Part shown: positions 14,236 to 22,352 of the stretch, piece by piece | Position numbering within the stretch: the stretch's first letter is position 1 | How the letters are laid out: the number at the start of each line of letters is the position of its first letter | Assembly: GCA_900549475.1 (NCBI GenBank) | Contig: UROF01000001.1 | Coordinates: 186,001-250,000 of the forward strand | Origin: an uncultured Eubacteriales bacterium | Lineage (GTDB): Bacteria > Bacillota > Clostridia > Oscillospirales > Oscillospiraceae | Direction of reading: 5' to 3' | Length of the DNA stretch: 64,000 nucleotides | Notes under the pieces: model-generated | What the model saw: the letters and a program-made list of their open reading frames with translations, nothing else | What the model was told of the DNA's origin: nothing | The model's database searches: none | Position numbers and translations under genes: made by a program

Positions 14236-15612
14236 TTATTCAGCCAATGCCTTGACCAGATCCTTGAAAACACGCCCCCGCTCCTCAAAATTACGGAAGC
14301 GGTCAAAAGAGGTACTGGCCGGAGAGAGGATCACGACGTCCCCTTCAACCGCATGGCTGTCCGCCAGCGCCACCGCAGCGGCATAGTCCTCCACCTCGAA
14401 AATGGGAAGCCCCTGGTAATTCTCCGCCTCTGTTACCGCCTGCCGGATCACTCCAGCTGTAGCACCGCAGAGGATCAGCATTTTCACATGGTCATTGACT
14501 ACCGGCCCAAGGGGCGCATAGCTGATTCCTTTATCCTTTCCACCGGCGATCAGAATCACCGGTTTGTCAAAGGAGCGCAGCCCTGCAATGGTACGGCTGG
14601 GGCTGGAGGCAATGGAATCATTGTACCACTTCACCCCCCGGCGCTCCCGAATCAGCTCGATCCGATGCTCTACACCGCCGAAGGTCCGGGCATACTCCCG
14701 GATGATATCATCGGATACCAGGCCCTCCACTGCGCAGATAGCCGCCATGTAGTTCTCTACGTTATGCCGCCCCGGCAGAAGAATGTCGGTCAGAGGCAGG
14801 ATGGAGCGCTCCTGGCTGCCGCTTCTGTACCAGATGGCATTATCGCGCAGAAAACATCCCTTTATCTCTTTGCTATCAGACATAGTAAAGTAATTTACCC
14901 TGCCAGCAGATCTGTTGGAAAGTTCCCGGGTGATCTCATTGTCCCAATTGCAGACCGCCCGATCTTCCGGCCCTTGGAAGGCCAAAATATTGGCTTTTGC
15001 CTCCACATACTCCGCCATATCCGTATGGATGTCCAGATGGTTGGGCGCCAGGTTGGTCAATACGGCGATATGAGGACTCTGCTTCATGGTCATCAGCTGG
15101 AAGGAGCTCAGCTCCACCACAGCCACATCCTCCGGCTGAATGGACTGCGTCTCTGCCAGCAGCGGGTGGCCGATGTTGCCTCCCAGATGGACCTTCTTCC
15201 CTGCTGCCTGCAATAGCCCTGCAATAATTGTCGTTGTTGTGGTCTTTCCATCACTTCCGGTAACACCTATGATGGGACAGGGACACACAGAAAAGAATGC
15301 CTCCATCTCAGAGGTGATCACAGCACCTTTGGCAGCCGCCTCCGACAGAAAGCGGGGATGCAGCCCCGGTGTCCGGAAAATTACATCCGCAGTAAGGTCA
15401 CTGAGATAATCCGGCCCCAGGTGCAGCTGGCAGCCCTCCCGCTCCAGCTCATCTGCCAGGTCCCCTAAGGCGGCACGGTCCTTCTTATCGCAAGCGGTCA
15501 CATCAATATTGGCCCCACGGAGGAGCCGGATCAGCGGAGTATTGCTGACGCCTACTCCGATCACTGCTACTCTCTTCCCCTGGAGGGATTGGAGATATTC
15601 CTGTATCGTCAT
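14236..15612 (-). CDS. murD: UDP-N-acetylmuramoylalanine--D-glutamate ligase
   Basis: MurD adds D-glutamate to UDP-MurNAc-L-Ala in cytoplasmic peptidoglycan precursor synthesis. The 458 residues show the N-terminal Rossmann-like domain (VAVIGVGVSNTPL), the ATP-binding GVTGSDGKTTTTT of Mur ligases (about 115-127), ELSSFQL, NLAPNHLDIH, and the C-terminal domain with ILIAGGKDKG. I choose ATG 15612, eight bases after AGGAG, over a GTG three codons upstream. A near-consensus promoter lies 44 bases before it, divergent from the RNase P RNA promoter. Confidence 0.97.
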   Translation of the reverse strand: MTIQEYLQSLQGKRVAVIGVGVSNTPLIRLLRGANIDVTACDKKDRAALGDLADELEREGCQLHLGPDYLSDLTADVIFRTPGLHPRFLSEAAAKGAVITSEMEAFFSVCPCPIIGVTGSDGKTTTTTIIAGLLQAAGKKVHLGGNIGHPLLAETQSIQPEDVAVVELSSFQLMTMKQSPHIAVLTNLAPNHLDIHTDMAEYVEAKANILAFQGPEDRAVCNWDNEITRELSNRSAGRVNYFTMSDSKEIKGCFLRDNAIWYRSGSQERSILPLTDILLPGRHNVENYMAAICAVEGLVSDDIIREYARTFGGVEHRIELIRERRGVKWYNDSIASSPSRTIAGLRSFDKPVILIAGGKDKGISYAPLGPVVNDHVKMLILCGATAGVIRQAVTEAENYQGLPIFEVEDYAAAVALADSHAVEGDVVILSPASTSFDRFRNFEERGRVFKDLVKALAE

Positions 15613-15655
15613 ATGGATCACTCCTGTTTACTAGGATTTGATTTTGTCCGCAGGT

Positions 15656-15684
15656 ATTATACCACCCCGGCGCCATCCTGACAA
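15656..15684 (-). promoter_or_regulatory. SigA-type promoter of murD
   Basis: On the minus strand TTGTCA (15679-15684) and TATAAT (15656-15661) are 17 bases apart. The predicted start is about 35 bases before the murD ATG. Confidence 0.8.
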
Positions 15685-15713
15685 CAAAATTTCCCCGCAA
15701 GCTCCTTATTTCA

Positions 15714-15742
15714 TTGACAAGGCGATATCCCTCCTGTAAAAT
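15714..15742 (+). promoter_or_regulatory. SigA-type promoter of RNase P RNA
   Basis: TTGACA (15714-15719) and TAAAAT (15737-15742) are 17 bases apart. Transcription should start within a few bases of the mature 5' end of the RNA. Confidence 0.85.
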
Positions 15743-15746
15743 AGTA

Positions 15747-16128
15747 GGGCAAGCAGGACAGGCGGTCGCGTGGCGTGCCCGAAAGGGCCGTCATGAGGAA
15801 AGTCCGGGCTCCATAGGGCAAGGATAACGGGTAACGCCCGCCGAAGGCGACTTCAGGAAAAGTGCAACAGAGATATACCGCCTCATCCCTCGTAAGAGGG
15901 CGGCGCAAGGCTTGTCCTTGTGTCGACGAGGTAAGGGTGGAAAGGCGAGGTAAGAGCTCACCCATCGGCTGGAGACTGTCCGATGCTGTAAACTCTATCC
16001 GGAGCAACACCGTGGGAGGACATATGGCTGGCCCGGCCGTCCTCAGGAGGTGGCTGGAGCGGTCCGGCAACGGGCCGCCTAGATAGATGACTGCCAAATA
16101 CAGAACCCGGCTTACAGTCCTGCTCGCA
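15747..16128 (+). ncRNA. rnpB: RNase P RNA component
   Basis: This is the catalytic RNA that removes the 5' leader from tRNA precursors. The conserved core GAGGAAAGTCCGGGCTCC is near 15793. Further on come AGGGTGGAAAGGCGAGGTAAGAG near 15931, AGATAGATGACTGCC near 16081, and the closing ACAGAACCCGGCTTA. The 5' GCAGGAC (15753-15759) pairs with GTCCTGC (16117-16123) to form helix P1. The length of about 380 bases and the GGTAA segment fit the ancestral A-like layout. The ends are set from P1 and the promoter. A consensus promoter precedes it and a strong terminator follows. Confidence 0.95.
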
Positions 16129-16136
16129 TAAAACAC

Positions 16137-16175
16137 AGCCCCTCCGGCGGAATACGCCGGAGGGGCTTTTCTTTT
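16137..16175 (+). terminator. Terminator of RNase P RNA gene
   Basis: AGCCCCTCCGGCG pairs with its complement around GAATA and is followed by TTTTCTTTTT. The opposite strand ends in GTGTTTTA and may also stop transcription coming from yebC. Confidence 0.85.
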
Positions 16176-16217
16176 TGCTATGTGTTTTTCAGAAAATACT
16201 TTTTCTGCTGGGAGAGA

Positions 16218-16952
16218 TCACTCCTGCTCCCAGTTGTGCCAGACGTTCTGCACGTCGTCATTGTCCTCCAGAAGATCGATCATCTTTGTCATATTCTTGA
16301 TATCGTCTTCATCGGTAAGCTTGATGTAGTTCTGGGGCACCATCTCAATGGCAGCCTCGGCAAAAACATAGCCCTTGCCTTCCAGAGCAGCGGTAACAGC
16401 GTTGAAATCGTCAGGATCACAGGTGATCTCAAAGATGCTGCCGTCGGCCTCAAAGTCCGCCGCGCCGCAGTCCAGCGCATCCATCATCACAGTCTCCTCG
16501 TCCAGGTCGCCTTCCTCGTTGTCGATGACGATGACGCCCTTACGATCGAAGCTCCAGGACACACAGCCGCTGGCGCCCATGTTTCCGCCGTACTTGTCAA
16601 AGAGGTGGCGGACCTCAGGAGCAGTGCGGTTGCGGTTGTCGGTCAGGGCCTCCACGATGACGGCCACACCGCTGGGGCCATAGCCCTCGTAGACCACCTT
16701 CTCAAAGTTATCGGTGTTTCCAGCGCCCAGAGCTTTGTCGATGGTGCGCTTGATGTTGTCGTTGGGCATGTTGGCAGCCTTGGCCTTGGCAATGACGGTA
16801 GCCAGACGGGAGTTGTTGTTGGGATCGCCGCTGCCGCCTTCCTTCACCGCCACGATCATTTCACGGGCGATCTTGGTAAAAGCCTGGGAGCGCTTGGCAT
16901 CCGCCGCGCCCTTGGTCTTTTGAATATTATGCCATTTGGAATGTCCGGACAT
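16218..16952 (-). CDS. YebC/PmpR family protein (translation or transcription regulator)
   Basis: The protein has 244 residues and the family start MSGHSKWHNIQKTKGAADAK, with the second domain motif GYGPSGVAVIVEALTDNRNR. The family was described as DNA-binding transcriptional regulators. Some members, such as YebC in B. subtilis, are reported to help ribosomes through proline stretches, so the role here is open. It is acidic in its C-terminal part (DEDDIKN, EDNDDVQN), as usual. It is the last gene of trmK-nif3-yebC, and ends before the RNase P terminator. Confidence 0.95.
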   Translation of the reverse strand: MSGHSKWHNIQKTKGAADAKRSQAFTKIAREMIVAVKEGGSGDPNNNSRLATVIAKAKAANMPNDNIKRTIDKALGAGNTDNFEKVVYEGYGPSGVAVIVEALTDNRNRTAPEVRHLFDKYGGNMGASGCVSWSFDRKGVIVIDNEEGDLDEETVMMDALDCGAADFEADGSIFEITCDPDDFNAVTAALEGKGYVFAEAAIEMVPQNYIKLTDEDDIKNMTKMIDLLEDNDDVQNVWHNWEQE

Positions 16953-16996
16953 AGATTCTGTTCTCCTTATTCATGTACTTTAATCTTATGATAACT

Positions 16997-17776
16997 TTAT
17001 ACGTAATATTGGATGATGTCCCGGTGGACAGAGGACCGGAGGACCGTCAGGCCGGGAAAACGGCTGTGAAGGAAGTCCTCCAACACGGCACACACCACAT
17101 TCTCCGTGGGGAAATGGCCTGCGTCCAGCAGATTCAGTCCCATACCGGGCGCGTTCTGAAAATCGTGATATTTCAAATCAGCGGTAACAAAGGTATCACA
17201 TCCCAGGGATGCGGCCAAAGTCCCATACTCTCCGCAGGCGCCGCCGCCTACCGCCACCCGGCAGACGTTCCGTCCCCCGTCAGCATAGCGCACACCACCA
17301 GCCTGAAGCTGTTCCTTGACCAGGGCGGCAAATTTTACCAGTGGCATCTCCTGTTCCAGGGTCCCGATACGGCCGATGCCGTCCTCACTGAGAGGGGCAA
17401 TATCCTTTAATCCCAGAGCTGCGGCCAGGGCATCGTTTACTCCTCCGGATGCACTGTCCAAGTTGGTGTGCATACAGATGGCAGAAATCCCATTTTGGAT
17501 GAGCGTAGTGATGAGCTTCCCCTGTGTCCGGTCACTCCTGACACTTTGTACCGGAGACCAGGCGCAGTTCATCAGCGGATGGTGGGCCACGATCAGGCCA
17601 CAGCCCCGCTTTGCCGCCTCCTCAGCCACCTCCTGGGTCACATCCAGGGCTACCAGCACAGAGGACACCTGACTGGTGGGATCACCTACCAGCAGCCCCA
17701 CATTGTCCCAGCTCTGAGCCAGTTCTCTGGGCGCCAGTTCATAGAGAGCGGCCTCAACTTCACTTACGGCAGGCAA
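16997..17776 (-). CDS. Nif3-like dinuclear metal centre protein
   Basis: This cytoplasmic NIF3/YqfO family protein has about 259 residues and is expected to form a toroidal hexamer. Metal-binding motifs are visible: the DNVGLLVGD start region, VAHHPLM (about residues 66-72), and HTNLDSASGGVNDALA. The late DAGHFPTE region supplies further ligands. The enzymatic role is unsettled; GTP cyclohydrolase I type 2 is a common but doubtful annotation. I place the start at TTG 17776, seven bases after AAAGGAG, which overlaps the trmK stop by 17 bases. It forms the usual trmK-nif3 pair. Confidence 0.92.
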   Translation of the reverse strand: MPAVSEVEAALYELAPRELAQSWDNVGLLVGDPTSQVSSVLVALDVTQEVAEEAAKRGCGLIVAHHPLMNCAWSPVQSVRSDRTQGKLITTLIQNGISAICMHTNLDSASGGVNDALAAALGLKDIAPLSEDGIGRIGTLEQEMPLVKFAALVKEQLQAGGVRYADGGRNVCRVAVGGGACGEYGTLAASLGCDTFVTADLKYHDFQNAPGMGLNLLDAGHFPTENVVCAVLEDFLHSRFPGLTVLRSSVHRDIIQYYV

Positions 17777-18470
17777 GTTCCCACTCCTTTCTCTTGCTCT
17801 CAAGGGCTTCGATCACACAGCGCAGCTCCTCCCGCCTTGCTTCCGCAGTGCTGTCCCGGGCACGAGCCAAACCGGCGGCAGCCCGCCGCAGACGCAGCAG
17901 CCTGTCCTCCAGATAAAGCCCCCAAAGAGGATCATCCTGGAGGGAAAAACCTCCCCAGGCCTCCGCCGCCGTGGCCGGGGGCATCTTACCGCCCCGGACA
18001 GTAAGGATCGGATAGAGCTTGCCCTTATCCGCCACCAGGCATTCAGCCTCCACAGTGAATCCGTTTTCCGGCAGGAAGGAACGCAGCACCTCCGCCTTGC
18101 TCATGGGCTGGAGCAGCAGCAGCGGCCCCTTCCTGGCCCAGTGGGCCGCAGACAAAATGGCAGCGATATTATCTCCGCCCATCCCGGCAATGACGATCAC
18201 ATCCGCCTCACCGGGTGACACCGGCAAAAGGCCGTCACCCAGGCGAAAATCGATCCCCGCAGTCAGTCCGCAGCGCTGAGCGGTACGGCGTGCGTGATCC
18301 AGCGGGAGTTCGCCGATGTCTGTGGCAATAGCGGCAGTGATCCGCCCTGCCAGCAGAAGGTCAATGGGAATGTAACCATGGTCTGTGCCGATATCCGCCA
18401 GACGGCTGCCCGCCGGTACCAGATCGGCAATGGCCCGCAGCCTGGGCTGCAGCGCCGGACGTTCTCCCAT
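17760..18470 (-). CDS. trmK: tRNA (adenine-22-N1)-methyltransferase
   Basis: TrmK methylates N1 of A22 in tRNA with S-adenosylmethionine. The 236 residues show a Rossmann methyltransferase fold with ADIGTDHGYIPIDLL as the SAM-binding motif I, GDGLLPV, VIAGMGGDNIAAIL and LLLQPM. A helical C-terminal domain follows. I prefer ATG 18470 after GGAGGTGGAGACC to the upstream GTG at 18485. It overlaps the nif3-like gene, and this gene pair is conserved in Firmicutes. A stem-loop of unknown role lies just upstream. Confidence 0.95.
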   Translation of the reverse strand: MGERPALQPRLRAIADLVPAGSRLADIGTDHGYIPIDLLLAGRITAAIATDIGELPLDHARRTAQRCGLTAGIDFRLGDGLLPVSPGEADVIVIAGMGGDNIAAILSAAHWARKGPLLLLQPMSKAEVLRSFLPENGFTVEAECLVADKGKLYPILTVRGGKMPPATAAEAWGGFSLQDDPLWGLYLEDRLLRLRRAAAGLARARDSTAEARREELRCVIEALESKRKEWELACRK

Positions 18471-18496
18471 GGTCTCCACCTCCACTCCCGCATGGA

Positions 18497-18530
18497 CAGG
18501 GACTCACCCTTTGATCCGGATGAGTCCCTG
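18497..18530. other. Stem-loop between trmK and DUF1858 gene
   Basis: CAGGGACTCA and TGAGTCCCTG form a stem around a 14-base interval. Neither side has a T run, so it is not a convincing terminator. It may be an mRNA processing or stability structure ahead of trmK. Confidence 0.4.
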
Positions 18531-18549
18531 CAAAGCGTAGCCCTCTTGA

Positions 18550-18750
18550 TTACTTGTTGGCCTCAGCGTTGATGACTTCCAGCAGCTTCTCGCAGTCCAC
18601 ACCGTGAACAGCGCAGGCCTCTTCCACTGTCTCACCGCGGCTGCTGGGGCAGCCCAGGCAGTGCATACCGATGGACAGGAAGATAGGAGCAGTCTGAGGA
18701 GCGATATCCAGGATGTCACCAATGATGGTGTCTTTCGTAATGTTGACCAT
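18550..18750 (-). CDS. DUF1858 small disulfide-type protein
   Basis: This cytoplasmic 66-residue protein begins MVNITKDTIIGDILD and contains HCLGCPSS, the CxxC of the DUF1858 family (also called hydrid-cluster-associated redox disulfide proteins), then GETVEEACAVHGVD. ATG 18750 follows TTTTGGAGG at good spacing. The family is thought to be redox or metal related; no partner with a known function is adjacent here. The gene has its own near-consensus promoter and may read into trmK after a 65-base gap holding the stem-loop. Confidence 0.9.
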   Translation of the reverse strand: MVNITKDTIIGDILDIAPQTAPIFLSIGMHCLGCPSSRGETVEEACAVHGVDCEKLLEVINAEANK

Positions 18751-18784
18751 GAGTGTGATACCTCCAAAAGAAATTAGCGCAAAT

Positions 18785-18813
18785 AGTATACCCCAAATGT
18801 TTGCGTATTTCAA
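18785..18813 (-). promoter_or_regulatory. SigA-type promoter of the DUF1858 gene
   Basis: On the minus strand TTGAAA (18808-18813) and TATACT (18785-18790) are 17 bases apart, giving a start near 18778. Confidence 0.8.
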
Positions 18814-18944
18814 TACTATTTTGGGCTTTTCTCCCTGGTTTCTCCACAATCCTATATTTTTCCGACGGTGCCTCCCGGCCGCCCTTGCTTCAAAAGGTAT
18901 TCTTTCTGCCGCGGCAGCGGTTTCTTAGGTTCCTTAACAGAAAG

Positions 18945-18972
18945 GCGGCACAGGGAAAACTCCCCATGCCGC
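18945..18972 (-). terminator. Probable terminator after spoIVA
   Basis: On the minus strand GCGGCA-GGGG and CCCTG-TGCCGC form an imperfect stem around AGTTTT, followed by CTTTCTGTT. It begins 14 bases after the spoIVA stop codon. Confidence 0.6.
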
Positions 18973-18985
18973 TGTATCGGTTTCT

Positions 18986-20464
18986 TTATAGGATGATGCA
19001 GATGAGACCGCCGCTGCCCTCGTTGACGATCCGCTGAAGGGTCTCCTGGAACTTGATCCTGGCGTCCATCGGCATACGGTACAGCTTTGCCTGCAGGTCT
19101 TCGTTGACCAGATCATGGAAACTGCGGCCGAAAATATTGGACTCCCAGATCTGCGCCGGGTCGTCATTGAATTTCTCCAGCAGGTAGTTGACCATATCCT
19201 CGCTCTGCTTCTCATTGCCCACAATAGGCGAGACAGTGGATTCGATATCTACCTTGAACATATGGACCGACGGAGCGGTGGCTTTCAGGCGGATACCGTA
19301 CCGCCCGCCCTGGCGCATGACCTCCGGCTCCTCCAGCAGCAGTTCCTCCCGGGTGGGCATGACGATACCATAGCCTGTATCATACACACTCTGCAGCGCA
19401 CCGGAAACCTTGTCGTACTGAGCTTTTACTTCCGCCAACTCTGTCAGCAGGCTCATCAGGTCACCGTCGTCCGCCACCGTGAAACCGGACTGACTGCTGA
19501 GGGTCTGATAGAACAGCTCCCGGGGCAGCTGCAGCTCTGCTGCCGCCACGCCTTTGCCCAGGTCGATGGACAGCACCCGGCTCAGGGAGATATTCTCCTC
19601 CTCCCCCATAGCTTTTACGGTGGGCTCCACCTCCCGGATGTGGGCCATACGCTCTCCACCGGAGCGGACAACACCGTAAACAGACTGACGGATGGGATGG
19701 CTCATGGGCAGGGCGTCTACCCAGGCGGGCAGATATACCTGCATCTCCCGGAGGGGGAACTCATAGAGGATGCTCTTGATGATGTAAGTGATGGCCTCCT
19801 CCCCCAGCTCCAGGCAGTTCACCGGCAGACACCGGACACCGAAACGGCTCTCGATATCCCGGCTGATGCTCACCGCCCGGTTGCTGTGGGGCTCTGTGGA
19901 GTTGAGCAGCACCACAAAAGGTTTTCCCAGTTCCTGGAGCTCAGTGATGACCCGCTCCTCCGGCTCCAGATAGTCCTCTCGCGGGATATCAGTAATGGAG
20001 CCGTCGGTGGTAACCACTATGCCCACCGTGGAGTGCTCCTGGATCACCTTGCGGGTGCCCAGCTCCGCCGCGTCGGCCATAGGGATCTCGTGGTCCATCC
20101 AAGGAGTCATTACCATCCGGGGCACTCCATCCTCGAACTGCCCCATAGCCCCTTTGACCATATAGCCCACACTGTCGATCAGGCGGACGGAGAAGGCTGC
20201 GCCCCCCTCCAGGGTAACTTCCACCGCCTCCTCGGGTACAAACTTGGGCTCTGCCGTCATAATGGTGCGGCCGCTGCCGCTCTGGGGCAGTTCGTCAATG
20301 GCCCGCTCCCGGCGGTAGACATTGTCGATGTTGGGAATGACGCAGGTCTCCATAAAGCGCTTGATAAAGGTGGATTTTCCGGTGCGGACCGGCCCCAGCA
20401 CTCCAACAAACAGGGACCCTCCCGTTCTGGCGGCAATATCCTGATAGATATCGGTGTTCGTCAT
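18986..20464 (-). CDS. spoIVA: Stage IV sporulation protein A, spore coat ATPase
   Basis: SpoIVA polymerises, with ATP hydrolysis, into the basement layer on the forespore outer membrane on which the coat is built. The 492 residues match the usual length exactly. The N-terminal ATPase domain has Walker A GPVRTGKSTFIKRFMET, the sensor region TIMTAEPKFVPEEA, DSVGYMVKGA, and LLNSTEPHS. The C-terminus (about 420-492) is the conserved region that binds SpoVM and SipL, ending GSGGLICIIL. It is made in the mother cell. A strong sigma-E promoter lies about 90 bases upstream. The genes for its two partners, spoVM and sipL, are the immediate upstream neighbours. Confidence 0.98.
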   Translation of the reverse strand: MTNTDIYQDIAARTGGSLFVGVLGPVRTGKSTFIKRFMETCVIPNIDNVYRRERAIDELPQSGSGRTIMTAEPKFVPEEAVEVTLEGGAAFSVRLIDSVGYMVKGAMGQFEDGVPRMVMTPWMDHEIPMADAAELGTRKVIQEHSTVGIVVTTDGSITDIPREDYLEPEERVITELQELGKPFVVLLNSTEPHSNRAVSISRDIESRFGVRCLPVNCLELGEEAITYIIKSILYEFPLREMQVYLPAWVDALPMSHPIRQSVYGVVRSGGERMAHIREVEPTVKAMGEEENISLSRVLSIDLGKGVAAAELQLPRELFYQTLSSQSGFTVADDGDLMSLLTELAEVKAQYDKVSGALQSVYDTGYGIVMPTREELLLEEPEVMRQGGRYGIRLKATAPSVHMFKVDIESTVSPIVGNEKQSEDMVNYLLEKFNDDPAQIWESNIFGRSFHDLVNEDLQAKLYRMPMDARIKFQETLQRIVNEGSGGLICIIL

Positions 20465-20505
20465 AGTACCCTCCCATGCGCCGCAGCGCGTAAATTTTTC
20501 TCAAG

Positions 20506-20528
20506 AAACCTCCATGCATGGGAGGTTT
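20506..20528 (-). other. Hairpin in the spoIVA leader
   Basis: AAACCTCC and GGAGGTTT form a stem around ATGCATG, about 20 bases downstream of the predicted sigma-E start. On the minus strand the stem is followed by TTTCTTGAG, so it could act as a weak terminator for transcripts from sipL or as an mRNA-stabilising leader structure. Confidence 0.5.
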
Positions 20529-20552
20529 TTCCTTTCCGGGATTCCTGCTGTA

Positions 20553-20582
20553 ACTGTATGACAGCCTGGACAGAAATATTCC
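20553..20582 (-). promoter_or_regulatory. Sigma-E promoter of spoIVA
   Basis: On the minus strand GGAATATT (20575-20582) and CATACAGT (20553-20560) are separated by 14 bases. Both elements and the spacing agree closely with the mother-cell sigma-E consensus. spoIVA is known to depend on sigma-E. Confidence 0.75.
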
Positions 20583-20646
20583 TGAACCTGAAAAACAGGC
20601 CGCGCGCCAAGCAGCCCAGGCAGCGGCTTGACGCGCAGAGATCCCA

Positions 20647-22176
20647 TTATTTTGCTCTGGGGATGAGCAGCAGTCTGTCATGAGGCAGCTGGCTCTCCTC
20701 CCCGATCTCATTGACTTCCAGAATAGAGCGGCAGGTGGTTCGATACTGCTTGGCCACAGACCACAGACTCTCCTCCGGCCCCACCTTGCGCAGGATCAGA
20801 GAGGGACCCGTCTCATGGCTCTCCTCTTCCTCTGTCTCTCCTCCCGCTACACACAGATACCGGTTGTCCTTTGCCGTCTCCATATCGCAATCCACCTGGA
20901 AACGTAGTTCGATACCGTCCGGCAGGATAGAGGCCATCACATCGCCCCGGCAAGCCGCCTCCGCGTCAGCCCGGCAGCCATCCGGCACCTCCCCTTCGCA
21001 GGAAGCCGAGAAATCCCGGCGCACACAGCGCAATGCGTCATTCTCATCCAGGTACAGGCATCTGGCCCACAGCGGGATCTCCAACGTGCCGGGGCTGCCG
21101 GACTGCCGCACACCGCCGCAGCCCACTTCCGTATCCACCACGGCCTTCACCGCCGCCCCCGTCTCCAGCAATTCCCGCACATTGAGGCGGCAGCTGCGGC
21201 GGTCACTGTCCTCCCGCAAAGAGAGCTCTGCGGTCTGACAGGTGACCTCAGCCGCCGTGCTGTATAGGTCCGCAATAAAGTCGATCTCCTCCCGGCGGCG
21301 CACTGTCACTCTGGCCCGCATCAGCAGGGACACCGTCATGGTGTGAGGATCATCGGGAGCACCGTCGGCACCGATCCGGCAGTCAGCACTGAGCAGCCGG
21401 TAAGAGGCTGTACTGTCCAGGTCCTCGCTGAAACCGCTCCCTTCCAAAATCTGAGAAAAGGGCAGGTCCTGCTGCAGTACTGACAGCCTTCCTCCATTTT
21501 CCCGGTAGAGAACAGAAGCAGAAATGAGCCCCTTTACCACCAGCTTGTTACCAATGAGCTTGCTGTCCGTCCCCCGCAGGGCAAACCGGGTAGAGAGGAT
21601 CTCCGCCGCGGCGCCCCGACCGGGTGACAAAGGCATTTCCTCTGTAAAGGTAAACTCCTTTTCTCTTACGCCCGCTACGACCCAGGTCTCCTTTTTTTCC
21701 CGCAGAAGCTGAACGGAAGGGTCCTCTTCACTGGCGCCGGTGCAGACAGACAGGGACACATGGCGGCACCCGGAGGGATAGAACACCAGATTGGCCCTGG
21801 TGAGGACCTTTCTGGGATTGAGCGCTCTAGTATCAATGCTCTGCAGCTCCCCCCGGATATCCAGGAATTCCGCATCCGCGGCATCCTGCCCTTCTCCGCT
21901 GCACTGGAAGGGGATCTGGAACGTCAGCGCACAGGGGCCGTCCCCTTTCTCCGGTATGTACAGCACCGACACATCCACCGTACCGCTGGCACTGAAGCGC
22001 CCGTCACTGGTAAGTTCCCGTCCTGTCAGGCACACCAGTCCTGTAGTATCAACGATCCGTGCGATATCCGCACAGCTGTCCGGCACGATGCTCTCCCGCA
22101 TAGTTTCACAGGAAAAGGGCGGCCAGGCCACCCCCTCGTAGTAGTCATGGCCGGCCTTTTTTAATTTTAATTCCAT
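20647..22176 (-). CDS. sipL: SipL-like SPOCS/DUF3794 and LysM domain spore protein
   Basis: The protein has 509 residues. Repeated SPOCS (DUF3794) domains fill most of it; recognisable repeats include TGLVCLTGRELTSDGRFSAS and KLIGNKLVVKGLISASVLY. A C-terminal LysM domain (about 455-508) has GPEESLWSVAKQYRTT and ends LLIPRAK. In C. difficile, SipL has this architecture and binds SpoIVA through its LysM domain, replacing the Bacillus SpoVID. ATG 22176 follows GGGAGGACG. Lying between spoVM and spoIVA is strong context. SPOCS proteins of other roles exist, so the name rests on architecture plus neighbours. Confidence 0.9.
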   Translation of the reverse strand: MELKLKKAGHDYYEGVAWPPFSCETMRESIVPDSCADIARIVDTTGLVCLTGRELTSDGRFSASGTVDVSVLYIPEKGDGPCALTFQIPFQCSGEGQDAADAEFLDIRGELQSIDTRALNPRKVLTRANLVFYPSGCRHVSLSVCTGASEEDPSVQLLREKKETWVVAGVREKEFTFTEEMPLSPGRGAAAEILSTRFALRGTDSKLIGNKLVVKGLISASVLYRENGGRLSVLQQDLPFSQILEGSGFSEDLDSTASYRLLSADCRIGADGAPDDPHTMTVSLLMRARVTVRRREEIDFIADLYSTAAEVTCQTAELSLREDSDRRSCRLNVRELLETGAAVKAVVDTEVGCGGVRQSGSPGTLEIPLWARCLYLDENDALRCVRRDFSASCEGEVPDGCRADAEAACRGDVMASILPDGIELRFQVDCDMETAKDNRYLCVAGGETEEEESHETGPSLILRKVGPEESLWSVAKQYRTTCRSILEVNEIGEESQLPHDRLLLIPRAK

Positions 22177-22241
22177 ATGTGGCGTCCTCCCTTTGCATAT
22201 ATCCAAGGCCCGAGGCGGAAAGTCAAGCCCCCGTTACCTCC

Positions 22242-22271
22242 ACTGTATGAGAGGACGCGCCATTTCATGCA
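22242..22271 (-). promoter_or_regulatory. Possible sigma-E promoter of sipL
   Basis: On the minus strand CATACAGT (22242-22249) is identical to the -10 element of spoIVA. The -35 region TGCATGAA (22264-22271), 14 bases upstream, is only a partial match. It overlaps the end of spoVM, 66 bases before sipL. Confidence 0.45.
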
Positions 22272-22339
22272 TGGATGCCGAATATCATCCGCAGGATGCC
22301 CCGCAGCAGGCGGGGGGATTTTACGACCACGATCTTCAT
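22265..22339 (-). CDS. spoVM: Stage V sporulation protein M, 24-residue membrane-curvature peptide
   Basis: SpoVM is an amphipathic helix that recognises the convex forespore membrane and anchors SpoIVA there. This open frame has only 24 codons: it starts MKIVVVKSP and ends RMIFGIHA. It aligns without gaps to the 26-residue B. subtilis SpoVM: shared are MK at the start, Lys7, Pro9, a basic residue at 10, Leu12, Gly14-Ile15, Arg17 and Gly21. ATG 22339 has an excellent site, AAAGGAGG. The order rsgA, spoVM matches the B. subtilis region, where spoVM lies downstream of prpC-prkC-rsgA, and sipL and spoIVA follow here. It is short enough to be missed by usual gene callers. Confidence 0.88.
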   Translation of the reverse strand: MKIVVVKSPRLLRGILRMIFGIHA

Positions 22340-22352
22340 AGAAACCTCCTTT

